A stretch of DNA of 64,000 bases, from NCBI GenBank assembly GCA_020466095.1, contig CM035806.1:169181871-169245870 (forward strand), given 5' to 3'. The stretch comes from Chlorops oryzae (lineage: Eukaryota > Arthropoda > Insecta > Diptera > Chloropidae). The notes under the pieces are model-generated. The model did no database searches, was not told the DNA's origin, and saw only the letters and a list, made by a program, of their open reading frames with translations. The translations under genes were made by a program, and so were the position numbers. Below are positions 12,618 through 24,642 of the stretch, in pieces (within the stretch, counting starts at the first letter, position 1; the number at the start of each line of letters is the position of its first letter).

Positions 12618-13496
12618 TCCTTGAATATCATTGAAAAAGTAGTTTTTTTTTAGAGCAATTTTCAAAAAATCATATCTAAGACAATTATAGAGATAGAATG
12701 TTCATTCAAATGGCTATGTATAGAAAATTATTCAGCAAATATTACAAAAATATTTTTGAGACAATTTTGCTGAAACCAATACATGCTCCCATGGAAGGAT
12801 ATTTTTCCATGACAATTTTTTTGTTGTTCGAGGTATGCGACTAGCTTAATAAAAATTCTCGAAAATTAAAGTTTTATACCAGGATTAAGTATGCTATGTT
12901 TCAAAACGCTCAGGCGGGTGCAACATCCTTAAAAATGGTAAATTCAAAAAAAAGCTTAATGACTTCCTTTTGTATGAAAATGTTGCTCCATCTACAAAAT
13001 TGACATGATAATATTCCAATCAGAATCACCTGCAGCTCAATTATTTTCCATTTAAGTTCTTCTTCGAAACTCTTCTTTCAATAGTTTTCAACATTTCGGA
13101 AGCATCATAACAACATAAAGTTTATATACATATACTCGTTTATTTTATAAACACTTCCATTTCAAAAGCATTTTGGTATTTCCTTAGGTACAAAAACGAC
13201 AGCACTGCTCGTATGTATGTATGTTTAATAAAGGCTAGCGTAAGACGAATTGAGTGAACTGTGCTTTATGCGACATCAATTATTATCACGCCATGCCATG
13301 ATATTCGCACTCACATTTCTTTCCATGTCATGCCTATCCAAGAATCAAAGAAAACAAATCGACTACGTACATTAGATGCAGGTAGAAATCTTAATTTAAT
13401 AATATGCTCTTTATTTCGTTCAAACGGAGAAGTTAAAGGGGAAAAGCCAGATTAGTTTCACATACAAATAAACATACGAGTAATTGTCCGACTTGG
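12618..13496. other. No gene recognised
   Basis: AT-rich. The sequence after the hAT element resumes the interrupted text with CTCTACAGTCC. No exon, RNA gene or bounded repeat could be supported. Confidence 0.45.
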
Positions 13497-14210
13497 TATG
13501 TGTCGTGTCGCGTGTGTTCGCTTATATCATCATTGCCTTTGGCTGCATTTAAGTAAGGTTTGACTCAAACCGTTTGAGGCTCAGTTTGTCTCTGCGCGCG
13601 CGGCTGTTCGGTCGTTGGGTTTCGTAAGTCTCGGATCGCGGATCGCGAAAAGCTCGGTGTGTTTAGTTCGTAGGCAAGTGAGTGCGTTTATAAGCCTACG
13701 AGTGCATTGCACTCGAACTTCTCTGCTCGCGTCGCTCGATAAATGAAGAGAAGTCGTTTGTTTTAGCAAATTAAAAAGCATCGTTAGCAATATTTTGAAA
13801 AGGTCAGCCACTTTTTTCTTTGTTTATACGTTAATCTGGTGATTTGTTTTAATAAATATATATAAATATATGTATACCTATATATATTGGTATGGCCTGT
13901 CGTGTGTGTTCACTGCTATCACGATATGCAATTCGTTGCCTTTAGCCTGCGTGCGGCAGTTCGGTCGTCGGGTTTCGTATGTTTCGAATCGTTGTTCGCG
14001 GATCGCGGAGTGCTCGGTGTGTTTAGTTTGTAGGCAAGTGAGTGCGTTTTTATGCCTACGAGTGCATTGCACTCTAGCTTCTCTGCTCGCGTGCGTTGCT
14101 CGATAACTGAAGAGAAGTCGTTTGTGTTTTCGTTCAAAAAAAGCATCGTTAGCAACATGTTGAAAAGGTGAGTCACTTTTTTCTTCCGTTAACCCTTTGG
14201 TTTCTTCTAA
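13497..14210 (+). repeat. Diverged tandem duplication, promoter/first-exon-like
   Basis: A block of about 330-350 bases occurs twice in the same orientation, at roughly 13497-13846 and 13897-14206. Shared landmarks in order: TGTCGTG, GTTCGGTCGTYGGGTTTCGTA, GCTCGGTGTGTTTAGTT, GTAGGCAAGTGAGTGCG, GAGTGCATTGCACTC, AAGAGAAGTCGTTTG and AGCATCGTTAGCAA. The blocks are more GC-rich than their flanks. Copy 2 ends in an exon-like edge with a consensus splice donor (14167/14168); the same place in copy 1 reads GAAAAGGTCAGC. It may be a duplicated 5' exon of a plus-strand transcript or part of an unidentified repeat. Confidence 0.55.
14157..14173 (+). other. Candidate start codon and 5' splice donor
   Basis: ATG TTG AAA AG is followed directly by GTGAGT, a consensus donor. 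If used, the transcript would encode only four residues before an intron, as some fly first exons do. No matching downstream acceptor exon was identified in the window, so this is tentative. Confidence 0.25.
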
Positions 14211-14283
14211 TGAATATAACTTATTATTACGGACGAAAAACGAAAATCAAAGCCTGCTTTTCTTATTCCAATTAATTTGTCTT

Positions 14284-14400
14284 AAGCCCAAAATCCAATA
14301 TTTGCGAGACAACGGTGCGAGACGCAATCTCAATCGCATGGCTCAAGCTCCAATGTATCGCACTGCGAGACCTCGTGGTGAGAAAAGTTCGATAAATTAA
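14284..14400. repeat. Fragment sharing ends with the 14.8-16.05 kb element
   Basis: AAAATCCAATATTTGCGAGA here is the inverse of the sequence around 16057-16080. It looks like a partial left end of the same family lying outside the fuller copy. The stretch 14400-14790 holds nothing else that I can identify. Confidence 0.4.
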
Positions 14401-14790
14401 TATGTATTTCTTGTGGCGAGGCAGTTTGACAAGTAAATGTGTAGATATTTTTTGAGTACTCATTATTCGTTACTCGTACTCGTTAAAACTAGTGAAACCA
14501 AAAATTTTCAAATAAAATTTGTTGTTAATTTTAAAAACGTAAAGCAAAATTTATTTGAAAATAAAAAAAAATTGAGTAGTGCAGTAGTGCGAACTTTGTT
14601 TAACTAAAAAACTTTTTATTAAAATTTAATCTTAAGTGATAACGAATAATTTTTATGAGTACTCGGTATATGTTAGATTGGCACTTGTTTCAAATATTGC
14701 ATTACTAGAAGCGAAATTATGCTATCATCTGCGCGCGACGCAAAACTCTCACTGGAGATTGAAATGCGGCACGTTAAATATTTGCGCGAC

Positions 14791-16051
14791 GTCGCACAGT
14801 GGGGCATCAGTGGAAAAAATTGGATATTTCAATTTTTGAATTTCAAAATTTTCATGATTTACTTTTGCAAAGAAATATTTGGATATGAGGAATTCAACAT
14901 TCTTTTTATGAAAATTGAATTTTTTTATTAAAAAAAAAACTAACAAAAGTCAAGGGAATGTTTTGCATTAATTCAGATTAAAATTTTAGTCCAAATAGAG
15001 AACATTTTTTATGTGAAAATCCAAAGCTATTGCCTTTGTTTTATTTTTTTTATTTTTTTGTGGAAATATAGCAATTACTCTTTCATGTGGAAAAAAAATT
15101 ATTAAAATTGGAAAAGTAGAATAATTACTATAATTTGCCAGAAATTAGATTAAAAAATATCAACTTCTCATTTTTTGTTGGAAAAAACTTTATGTGCTTT
15201 GCCTTGCTTAGCCATATTACTATAATAAAAATGAAAGGTACGAGTCTATACTTTCAATCTAAACAAAAAAATTCACCTTCTAATACATTTTCTGTAACTA
15301 ACATCGATTTAAATTTCAAAAGTCACAGCAATATTTCATACAAATGCTCAATAAGACAAAAAATGGGGCATACTTTTAGTTCTTACGTAATTAAAACATG
15401 GAGCGATTTATAAATGAAACATTATTTTTGTTTACGAATATGTAGGCGTAAAGAAATTTTATAACATTTCAATGTAAACAAAAACATATTTAACATTAAT
15501 ATCTTTCTATGAGACACTTTAACTTGGGATGCTTTACAAGAAAAGCGGAATGCTTTTATGAGATATTTTCGGTTATTTCGAAGGCTAATATCGTTCGCGG
15601 AAGGCTGTTGAGGGTATTACCTTCTTTTGAATGGAGACAGCCAATGTGAAAGCTTTTGAAAAAAATTAAAATTCTTTAATTTCTGTGAAAATTCCATATA
15701 ATGCTAGATAGGAAATAAAAAAATGTAAAATCTGCAACTTTCGATGGACGTTAAACCCAAAGTAGGCGTGGCAGCCGCATTATATTTACCGTTTTTTGTT
15801 TTTTGAGGAGAACTCAATTAAGAAGTGTCCCGAATTTCAAGTCCCTAGGTCTAAAAATAAAAATTTTGACATGTGCACTTATATGGGAGGTGGGCGTGGC
15901 AGTGGGCGGATTTCCAAGATTTTTTCAAAATATCTTAATTTAGCCCACAGAAGTGTTTATGCAATTCAATTTTCAATCAAATTTCAATGCTCTACGACCG
16001 CTCCTTCTATTTTTTTTCCAAGAAATATATGGAGCGGCCCCACTGTGCGAC
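14791..16051. mobile_element. Inverted-repeat element with GTCGCACAGTGGGGC ends
   Basis: Fifteen bases at 14791-14805 (GTCGCACAGTGGGGC) are exactly inverted at 16037-16051, with weaker pairing continuing outward in TTGCGCGA/TCGCGC text. Inside, 15880-15915 contains GGGAGGTGGGCGTGGCAGTG, which resembles Helentron text, so the interior may be composite. The 92-codon open frame at 15135-15413 has no recognisable domain. Confidence 0.55.
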
Positions 16052-16083
16052 ATCGCGCTCTCTCGCAATATTGGATTTTGAGC

Positions 16084-17264
16084 TTTATATATGTAGCAAG
16101 TGCTGTGTGAGTGACGTCACTAACTATTTACCAATGTCGTTAAACTGGTTACACAATTGAATGAATACAAAAAAAAAAAAAAGCACCGATTCTTCTTGGT
16201 TTCTTTTATTTTTGCTTTGCTTTATTTTTAATAACTTTTATATTTCACAATATTTTCTTCCTTGTTTTCTTGCAATTAATTACACTTACAGTTTTATCTT
16301 TTTGGAACAACCCTTAAATTGAATAATCACCAAGCATGTGGGATCGTAACGTTTTATGATTCAATCTCCTTTGTGTGTTTTTATTTAATTTTTTTTTTTT
16401 TAAATATATTTCTTTAATTTTTAATAATAATCAAATATTTTTTTCTGTTTTTTTTGTTTGTTTTTTTTTTTTGTTTTTTGTTTGTTTTTGTTTTTGGAAA
16501 CTCGCGTACACAATCATATGTATATAAGTGGCAGCTACTAACACAGTTTTATACAAATACACATATACAATTACAAACGAACATGCGAGTGTATAGCGTA
16601 TAAAGGATCTGCACATCTACATATATGCACAAAGTCATTCATATGTATAACTAGGGACATTTGCTTGATTGATTAATTAAATGCTATAAATTACAATAAA
16701 AAATTCAACAAATAGCCAAGCACATTTAGTAAAATCCTTTTCATTAGCGTTAACAATTATAGTAATAATAATAATAATGATTTCATTTTATTAATTTTTT
16801 CTTTTCGTTATCAAACACTAATTATAAATACTCAGTTTTGAGAACAGCTAGTTTTTTTTTATATTTTTACTTTTAAATTTAAAAATTATTTTCTTTAATT
16901 TTTATAAATTTTTTTACACATACTATATTACTTTTGTATGAGTTAACGTTTCTATAAATAACTTATTTTCCACATTTGATTTTTTTTTTTTTTTTGTTTT
17001 GTTTTGAGGAAAAACCTGAAAAGCTAGGCATTTCCTTTGTGCTGATCCTAAGCTAAAGATTAACGTTAAGCCAGAATAAACGGATGTGCTTCTAGGGCAT
17101 TTCAAACGTAAAAAAAAGTATTGCGAATCGAAGACGGCGGGGTCGAGAACGAATGACAAGGTAAAACTAAAAAATTTGGGCATTATTTCGAATTTTTTGG
17201 TTTTATTGAGATTAAGAAGTCGTTTTCAAATGTTTTTAAGAAAAAATTGTACATTAATGGCAAT
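16084..17264. other. No gene recognised; low complexity
   Basis: Dominated by poly(T)/TTG runs (16385-16500) and TATG-rich text. No exon is supported. It could belong to the 3' flank of the minus-strand gene, but nothing ties it to that transcript. Confidence 0.4.
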
Positions 17265-17509
17265 CAGGGCTCGGATTTTGTTGACTTTTATAAAATTTGA
17301 AGCATACTTTATGGAGTAAAAATATTGTTCAACTCACATTAAGTTAAGATTCTAATCGATTTTTTACATCAATATGAATTTGTTTGAAGTTAGAAAAGCG
17401 GTTCGAAATTCAGCTTCGCTTGGCTTATTTGCGAAATGTTGGTGAGAAAATTTTTGCCCCCATTAAGTATGCTTTAAATTTATAAAAAATCAACAAAATC
17501 CGAGCCCTG
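17265..17509. mobile_element. hAT MITE, CAGGGCTCGGA family, intact duplication
   Basis: The ends are CAGGGCTCGGATTTTGTTGA and the inverse, which finishes AAATCCGAGCCCTG. The flanks are ATGGCAAT on both sides (17257-17264 and 17510-17517). At 245 bp with an 8-base duplication it is a hAT-type MITE. Relatives lie at 23993, 35004, 56803 and 58454, with truncated copies at 42019 and 52780. Confidence 0.88.
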
Positions 17510-17900
17510 ATGGCAATAAATGGCTTCATTTTATGGCCGTTCAAAAAACAAATCTATAAGAATATTTTCGAATCGTGTAATATTTTGAAAAGACTAAATA
17601 CGTATAACGGAAAAACCATAAATTGAAATCAACTTTTGTTATTTGTGATCATCCTAAAAGTATGCAGGAAAATTTGAAAAACTGTAAAATGCAAAAATTT
17701 TTAAATGAACAACAGCTGAATAAGAAAAATCGTAGCTCTTGGAAGCGTTTTTGACGAAAGGTAAACCTCTAAACCACAAGGGGAAAAATTTTAAATTGGT
17801 GCAAAATTTTGTAATTTCATCTTATCTTTCACTGTAGACCGTTCAGCCCGCCGTCACTTTTTTCCAACTGAAACGCCCTAATGTGCTACTTTAGATATTC
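17510..17900. other. No gene recognised
   Basis: Unique-looking AT-rich sequence. Nothing is supported. Confidence 0.45.
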
Positions 17901-18293
17901 TCAGCCAACCATTAACGGAGTGCGCCGAAAAAGAGTGTAAAAGGACTCCTTTTAAAGCGCCCTGATAAAGTGTTTTCGAAGTGCTCCTAATAGGAGTATA
18001 AAAGGAATCTCCCAAGGCCTCCAAAAAAAAAAATTAAAAAATAAAAAAAAAAAGAGGGCTAGAAGCATTTAGGGAGACCAAACAAGTAATTTTATTGAAG
18101 CTAATAGCTGAAAGAGATTCCATACTGACTCTTAAGGAGCATTCTAGAAACTATGAAAAATAAATTTGAAGATCCCGAAAGGAAAAATTTACCCATGTTG
18201 TGCTCCGTGCTCGTTTCTCCCGAAAAAAAAAACGCTCATTTAAAGGATTTCCGCTCCGGAAATGGAGTTTTTATGAGCTTCTGATTGGCTGGG
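17901..18293. mobile_element. Element with CAGCCAACC ends, short copy
   Basis: The left end TCAGCCAACCATTAACGGAG resembles the left end of the element at 45486-46147, and the right end ATTGGCTGGG is the inverted terminus. Repeated GGACTCC/GGAGTCC-like text inside is also shared with that element. No coding capacity. Confidence 0.55.
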
Positions 18294-19394
18294 CTACAAT
18301 AACTCAAACAAAATATTCAAAAGTAACTTAAAAGGATAACTGAATGGAAAGCGGGTTTTTTTTTGGTTGATGTTTGAAATTTTTGCACTGTAATGCAAAA
18401 TAGATTAGGTCGCGCCTACTAGTCTTTTGTTAGCTCATATTTGGTTTAAAAATTTTCCACGGTAAAGTATTCTGTTGCATAATTTTCGGAGTGTCGCCTG
18501 GCTAACGTATGCTTCTTGTACTTTGTTTGTGGTCTACGATGTTTATTTTGATAAGCACACAAAAAAAAAAAAAAAAATAATAATAATAATCACATTTCGG
18601 CATAAAAAGCACGTTGCTGCGGATATTCTTCTAAATATAAATATTAATTATCATCATTTCACATATTTCAATTTATATTTTAGTTATTAGGTCTTTAGAA
18701 AAGTGACAGAAGATTAAAATTTAAATTCAATTCATGCAGAAGTCTTCCAACTATTCCTAAGAAAGCGTTCAATTTGTGCTTGTCCTTTTTTTGTATTTTT
18801 GGTTTTACTTTTTTTTATTTTTATTTTTTTGTTTTTTTTTTTGTTGTTTTTTTTTTTTTGTTGTTTGATCGATTTGTGCTGAGGCTATGTTGAGGATATG
18901 TTGAAGAACTGCAAAGCGAAACGAAAATTTCGAAAAGTATGCTACAAAATTTTTCCCGCTAAAGCGTCTAATGGAAAATTTGATTATCTTTTTGGGCAAA
19001 ATTGCAGAAAATATACCTAAGGCATGGGCGACTCCTTGCCAATGTATACATACACCTATGAGAATTTAATTGTCTTAATTAAGTTCATCGATCGTTCTCA
19101 AATAAACATCAAGTTTTGTTTGTTTTTTTTTCTTTTTTTTTATAGAGGCTCAACCACAAAGAATCACCTTAACATAATTATTAAAAGACTTACAGTTTTG
19201 GTGTTCACAGAACACAGTGGGCCAAAAAAAACTTGAAATCGCTAAAAAAAATATTTAATAAAATAACAAAAAAATAATCCAAAATCGTTTGAAAGTTGCG
19301 TTCTTATTATCAAAATAGAAAGGAATATGTACAAAATTGGAATAGATTCTTTGGATTTTTACAAAAGAGACAAAAGCCAAAAGTATACCATAAA
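18294..19394. other. No gene recognised; poly(T)
   Basis: Contains A- and T-runs (18560-18580 and 18805-18860) and no supported exon. Confidence 0.45.
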
Positions 19395-19396
19395 TA

Positions 19397-20847
19397 CAGT
19401 AGACTCGGGATAACGTCAACACCCCAAAACATCAACACTTTTTTAATTACATTGTCTATTCTAAAACGTCAACAAAAGCTAAAAGCTCCAAAAGGTAAAC
19501 TCTGCTTAATAGAAGATTTTTACTGGAATTACGTAGACAGGGTGTCCCGGTGACATATGGGGTACCAAATTAAAGGTAATCGATCCAGCATTTTGAATAA
19601 AATAAAAAAAATTGGGTGTTAATTAGACACTTTTCATACCAAAATGGCTTCCAAAGTAAAAAAAAAAAAACTTATTAGATTTGAAACTACCTTAATTAAG
19701 TGGATATTTAATTTTCTCATCATCGAGCTGAATATGTTTTCCAAAACTTTCGGACCCAGAAATCGCACCCATAAATTTGATCAGACCCGAAATGTTTGCC
19801 ACATTTAAATAAAAACATTTTTGTATAAGCCTAAAGAATAAGAATATCCTTGCCCCATTTGAACCTCACCATCAGTCATGACATCGTCATCGATAGTGAT
19901 CTTGAGGATTTTAACGGGAAGCGCTCTTGTTGGATGTATTTATGGATTTTAAATTACGATAATTATACAGGGTTTTTCGTTTGTGTAGGTCAACCGGTCG
20001 GGAGCTGATAGAGAGGAGGTCAAAAGCAGTCTGATAGATGTTCATTGAGATATTTAATATTCTCATCTTATTTTCTAAAAATTTATTAGACACATGGGAT
20101 ATCAAATGAAAGGAAATCGATGCAGCATTTTGAATAAAATAAAAAATTTGGGTGTTAATTGGACACTTTTCATACCAAAATGGCTTCCAAAGTAAAAAAA
20201 AAAAAAAAAATTGAAAGTTTTTTTTTTCAGAATTTTTCACTTTGACCGTTTTTATTTTTCCCTCAATGGGTCAAATTTTTACCATCAATTTAATTTTTCC
20301 TAAAAGCACATACAATTGGCTTTCAAATTGCATTTAAGTTTTTTTGCCTACAACAACCCATTATCGTGGGAGAATTTTTTTCTCTGGACTTACTGCCTAA
20401 AAGCTTTGTTGCCCTATAACTCTGCAGGGGTGCATTTGGGACACCCCTCACATACGATATTTTGTTCATCTTGGACCCCCCTACCACCCCTTTTAAGGAA
20501 TGTTATTCCCAACGGGACACCCTGTAGAGCACGAATTCTCAGAATTTCGGGAACCTCCTTTTGTGCGAACAATGTAGTTTTTGCTCTCTTTGTTCAGTTG
20601 TGTTTCGAAATTTTTGATGTTGCGCATATAAAACGAGCTCTAAAAAACTCATTAAAAATATTTTTTCAATTTTTCCAAATATTTACATAAACATTTTTTT
20701 GAATCAGATTATTGGTTGGTTTTAGTATGAACGTACTAAAATAACGTTTAAAAGTATAAATCCAACTTTATTTTGGTCTAAAATGAGGGCAGTCATAAAC
20801 GTCAACACTCGCGGTTTTAACTAGTTGACGTTATCCCGAGTGTACTG
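19397..20847. mobile_element. pogo/Tigger-like non-autonomous element
   Basis: The ends CAGTAGACTCGGGATAACGT and the inverse (ACGTTATCCCGAGTGTACTG) pair with a few mismatches and are flanked by TA on both sides. CAGT ends, TA duplication and a roughly 25-base inverted repeat fit the pogo/Tigger group of Tc1/mariner. About 990 of its 1451 bases are a nested ACAGGGTG element (19537-20525). No transposase remains. Confidence 0.65.
19537..20525. mobile_element. ACAGGGTGTCCC element nested in the pogo-like element
   Basis: ACAGGGTGTCCC on the left and GGGACACCCTGT on the right bound 989 bases. The interior shares CATATGGGGTACCAAATTAA and GGTCAACCGGTCGGGAGCTG with the element at 34244-35400. An internal ACAGGGTTTTTCGTTTGTG at 19967 suggests a further nested or duplicated end. 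Confidence 0.65.
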
Positions 20848-20849
20848 TA

Positions 20850-21424
20850 AATAAATTTAAAAAAAAAAAAATGTATAAAAAATAAAATAAAAATAATTAA
20901 AAGAATTCGTTTTTTTATTCGTAAATATTACGTTTTTTTTTTTCCAAAATCACGTTTGCTTCTTTAGTATATCTTTTTTTTTACATATATACAACATATT
21001 TAATATACTTTTGTGTGTTAGTGCTTGTTCGTGTATAAGAATGTTCCTGCTATGTAGTGGTGCTCTGTGTGGTGTGATTCGTTTTCTCTTCTTTGCACAC
21101 ATACATATGTACGAGCATAATCGCAATATATGCGTTATACAAATATACTATATATAAATATATATATTTAGCATTTGGTATGAATGTTTGAGTTTTAACA
21201 ATAAATATCCTAGGTGTGTATGGATTTATGTATTTGAATAATTTGCAAATAAAAGCATTGAAATTTCATACATTTCTATAACGATCGTTTTATCTAGGTT
21301 TATATTAAAATTAATATATATATATATATATAAATACATATTTGCTCGTATAATTAAGCCACTGCTAAATACATAAGTTGTTAACACATTTGACTTCTTG
21401 CGAGCAATGCAACCATTTAACTTT
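20850..21424. other. No gene recognised; TA-rich
   Basis: Several TATATA and TATG stretches (near 21150 and 21310-21335). Nothing is coding. Confidence 0.45.
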
Positions 21425-21640
21425 TACACTCAGAACCACTCGAGATAGACCATACAAAATATATATATAGAAATGTTCAGCGTCACCAGGAGATTCGATT
21501 TAGACATGTCCGTCCGTCTGTCTGTCTGTCCGTCTGTCTGTCCGTCTGTCTGTCTGTCTGTTTGTATACAATAATCTTATCGAAGGAGTTGAGCTATCTT
21601 GACGAAATTTACCATGCGTGATCACAGGGCCACAGAGTAC
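21425..21640 (-). mobile_element. Helentron/mini-me fragment with (GTCY)n
   Basis: In inverted orientation it contains the CCAGTCGAGAT-related text (ACTCGAGATAGACCATACAA), CACCAGGAGATTCGATT and a GTCC/GTCT tetranucleotide tract (about 21508-21561). GTCY proto-microsatellites are a described hallmark of dipteran mini-me elements. Both ends are missing. Confidence 0.7.
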
Positions 21641-23044
21641 ACAGAGAAAAAAATCAAACAGAAAACTGGTTAAATCAAAAGGAAAAACATACAAAACGGA
21701 ATATTTTCAATTTTAACAATTTTTCTTGTTGGGGAAAAATAAAGAATGCATTTAAATTTAAATTGTTGAACCAACCACTGACGTCATTGAAATGAGAAGA
21801 TAATTTTTAAAATAAAAAAATACCAATGGCTGAACATAACCCCAAAAAATAGCTATCGGATGGACTTCATCCGATTTTGTCACTCCGTTGTCGTGTGACT
21901 GCTTTCGCAATGCTTAAAAAGTTCCAAGATGAATAAATATCTTATATGTCCTATTTTATAAACCAAATGAGAATTATAGCGAACGAAAAGAAATGTTATT
22001 AAACATATTTCCTTTCAAATCAACCGAAAATTTTGTTGACTTCTGTTTCACTGTGCCACTGTGAATGTTATTTTTCCCTACTTATATGTCCGGTTTTACA
22101 TGCCTACCCGTTCGTTTTTTCATTGAAGTTTGTTTTGTTTCCGTTCATGGGAGATTGTTTTTTTACAAGGAAATTTATCAAACATGTCCAAATCATGTGT
22201 CCGCTTATCAGAGCGTGCGTCCGCCTATTCGAACGTGTTTCGAAGAAAACTTGTGTATTGAAAATTTGTCCGCTTATGGGGGAGCTGTCCACAAGGAGAG
22301 CTTTCACTGTATAAAATATAGAAATTGTAAACATAGTAACAGTAAATTATTGCATAAAAAGACGACATAAGAACACCTTAACATACGCCGAAAGAGAATG
22401 AAACCGCGAGGGGGGAAATAAAGACTGATAGATATCACCTTAACATTGTTTGGTAGGTTGGGTGGCTTAATTGTATGAGCACAAGTGTAAATATATACAT
22501 ATATATTTATATTCATTTCTCTTAACCGGAGAGACGCATTTCAATATTTATCTTTGGCATGTTTAAATACACGTAAATTTTTATCGTAATTATTTTTTTA
22601 AAATTTATTTATTTTCTTTTATTTGATTTTAAATATTAAGTTTTAATGAATTGTGGTTTTTTTTTTTTATTTTATACATGCATTGCTTTTCGGTTAACAT
22701 TACAATTTCTCATCGCATTGGCTGTTGCACTTGTACACATACGCTAAATTTTCATATACATATATATGTTAATATAAACATATCGATATATATGTACATA
22801 TATATGCCTATATATGCTGTGTTATCTCACTTGGTATCACTTAAGCTTTTTGTTTTTGTTATTTAATAATTTTTCCGAATTCTTTTGAATGTTTCTATTT
22901 TATTTTAATTTATTTCATTTTATTTTATTTTAATTTATTTTATTTTATTTTATTGTGTTTTGCTTTGCTTTGTTGAGTGCTTTTTCTATGATCAATGCTC
23001 CTCGTTTTTGTCCCTTAATCGTATTTAGTCGTTTTCAGTAATTG
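21641..23044 (-). other. Probable 3' UTR and downstream flank of the minus-strand gene
   Basis: The last coding exon stops at 23045, so the sequence to its left should hold the 3' UTR. TTTATT on the plus strand (AATAAA on the transcript) occurs several times, for example near 22604-22620, but I cannot choose the real poly(A) site. A pogo-like terminus (GTCCGCTTATGG ... TTTCACTGTA) lies at about 22190-22314, and a TTTTA repeat at 22895-22955. Confidence 0.35.
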
Positions 23045-23202
23045 CTACGCTTTCGTAACATCGTTTTGACCATCGATTTCGTCACGCCGAAGCAGCGATT
23101 GACTTTCGTCGGTGCCGCCATTCTCACCGTTGTTAGCCATTTCCACGGTATCGTCAGCTAAATCACGAATATTCACATTTGATGTAAAAGTCGTTTCAGA
23201 AT
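23045..23202 (-). CDS. Last coding exon (long C-terminus) of the minus-strand gene
   Basis: The transcript-strand acceptor TTTTCCGGCACAG precedes AT TCT GAA, which completes a GAT codon begun by the final G of the exon at 25694. The exon encodes 52 residues rich in Asp, Glu, Asn and Ser (opening SETTFTSNVNIRDLADDTVE, then NNGENGGTDESQSLLRR) and ends QNDVTKA before TAG. The frame is open throughout and keeps phase with the upstream exon only when that exon uses its inner acceptor. Composition suggests an acidic, disordered tail. Family not recognised. Confidence 0.7.
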
Positions 23203-23314
23203 CTGTGCCGGAAAATATATACAAAATGGGATTAAAATCTTTCAGTTATACTTGTATATCTATATGAAATTGAGAATTCTACAGTGAAACCTCTAAGTAT
23301 ATATATACATATAC

Positions 23315-23551
23315 AGCCCGATTCTGAATATTCCCGGGGAACGAATTCCCGCGGAATTAACTTTTCTCGAGACTAAAATTCTCCTTTTTGATTTTTTGAA
23401 ATAGACAGGGTAAGGCAAACTATGGGTATGGATCAAATAACCATTCCCCATTAAATTTTCTTACCCCAAATATTGAAGAAAGAAGAAGTTCACTCTCGAG
23501 AAAAGTAAATTCCCCGGGAATTCGTTCCCCAGGAATATTCAGAATCGGGCT
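23315..23551. mobile_element. Inverted-repeat MITE with AGCCCGATTC ends
   Basis: AGCCCGATTCTGAATATTCC on the left is inverted on the right, with a second inner pairing block (CGGGGAACGAATTC / GAATTCGTTCCCCAGG). At 237 bp it is non-coding, and it sits in the last intron of the minus-strand gene. TA-rich flanks prevent a clear target duplication. Confidence 0.7.
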
Positions 23552-23992
23552 AATACATATATGCATGTTGTGAAAAGCATATTTACTACTTTTTTTTATA
23601 TACTTATGTACATTAAGCGTGAACCCTACGGATAGCGAGATAGCGTCCCTGGGGACCTTTTGAATTCCCAAACTCCTTGACGGCTCATTTTCAAATGGAT
23701 TTCGAATTATTAATATTTTGCAAATATTTCCGATGCTGGAACTCCGTTGTTTTCTTGAAAACACGCCATTTTGTACACACCCTCCTCAGAAAAGGGTATC
23801 AATGGAGTTTTATGAATGATGGAATAGCTGGAACCAAGTTCCACAGGCAAATACTATTATTTCTTTTTTCTTAAATATTGACGTGCATACTTTTAGGGCT
23901 CAATTTATATAATTTTGTTTGCCATAATTATCGATTTTTGTTTTATTACTTTTAACTTTGAAATTTATGCTACGGTTGCACTTATTCATTAT
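23552..23992. other. Intron sequence, nothing identified
   Basis: Part of the last intron. The 114-codon minus-strand open frame at 23420-23764 overlaps the MITE and has no family resemblance. Confidence 0.45.
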
Positions 23993-24238
23993 TAGGGCTC
24001 GGATATATATGCATTTATAAATTGAAAGCATACTTTATGGAGTAAAAATTTTGTTCAACTCACAAAAAGTTTAGATTCAACTCGATTTTTTAACTTCAAT
24101 ATGAATATTTTTAAAGTCAGAAAATCGGTTTGATGTTCAACTTCGCTAAACTTATTCGCAAAATGATGGAAATACAATTTTTTTTGATCCAAAAAGTATG
24201 CTTTCAATTTATTAATGGTTAATAAAGTCCGAGCCCTG
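23993..24238. mobile_element. hAT MITE, CAGGGCTCGGA family
   Basis: The left end is slightly decayed (TAGGGCTCGGA) and the right end is intact (AGTCCGAGCCCTG). The interior matches the copy at 17265. A perfect 8-base duplication is not visible, so this copy is older or rearranged at its left edge. Confidence 0.7.
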
Positions 24239-24589
24239 CTTATGAGCCATTTATGTTTTAGAGTCTCATGGATTCTACATATTTCGGACTCATTTCGGAC
24301 TCATTTCGGACTTATAGTTGGGCGCATAATTTTTTGTAAAAATTTCAGACTAATGAGTATGAATGCTCCTAAAATATTTGCTACACCGAGAGAAATAACA
24401 ACAGTTAAATCAACTACTTAGAACAGTTAAAGTAAGATGGGTCAAATAAACTGTATTCCGCGTTAAATGCACTGAAAAAGGGAGTCAAATGAACAGTTGA
24501 ACAACAGTTACTTTTTATGTTCAAATTCGCTTTCGTTCACTTAGACGTATAAGTTCGCATTCTGATCAACCGTCTCCCGGAGGTTTTGA

Positions 24590-24642
24590 TAGCTCAGTGG
24601 TTTAAACTGTGACTCGACAGTCGTGAGCTTCGGGATTCTATC
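24590..24642 (+). promoter_or_regulatory. tRNA-like pol III boxes A and B (first set)
   Basis: TAGCTCAGTGG (24590-24600) fits box A exactly. GGATTCTATCC (24632-24642) fits box B with one deviation at the purine of TTCRA. A T-run follows. The acceptor stem does not close, so it is not a functional tRNA gene. Confidence 0.5.

Noticed and set aside
13497..14206. Two LTRs of a retrotransposon
   Set aside because: The copies are about 50 bases apart with nothing between them and lack TG/CA ends in matching positions.
20316..20690. 124-codon plus-strand open frame
   Set aside because: It crosses the right terminus of the nested ACAGGGTG element, so it cannot be a single coding unit. Composition is phenylalanine-rich from T-runs.
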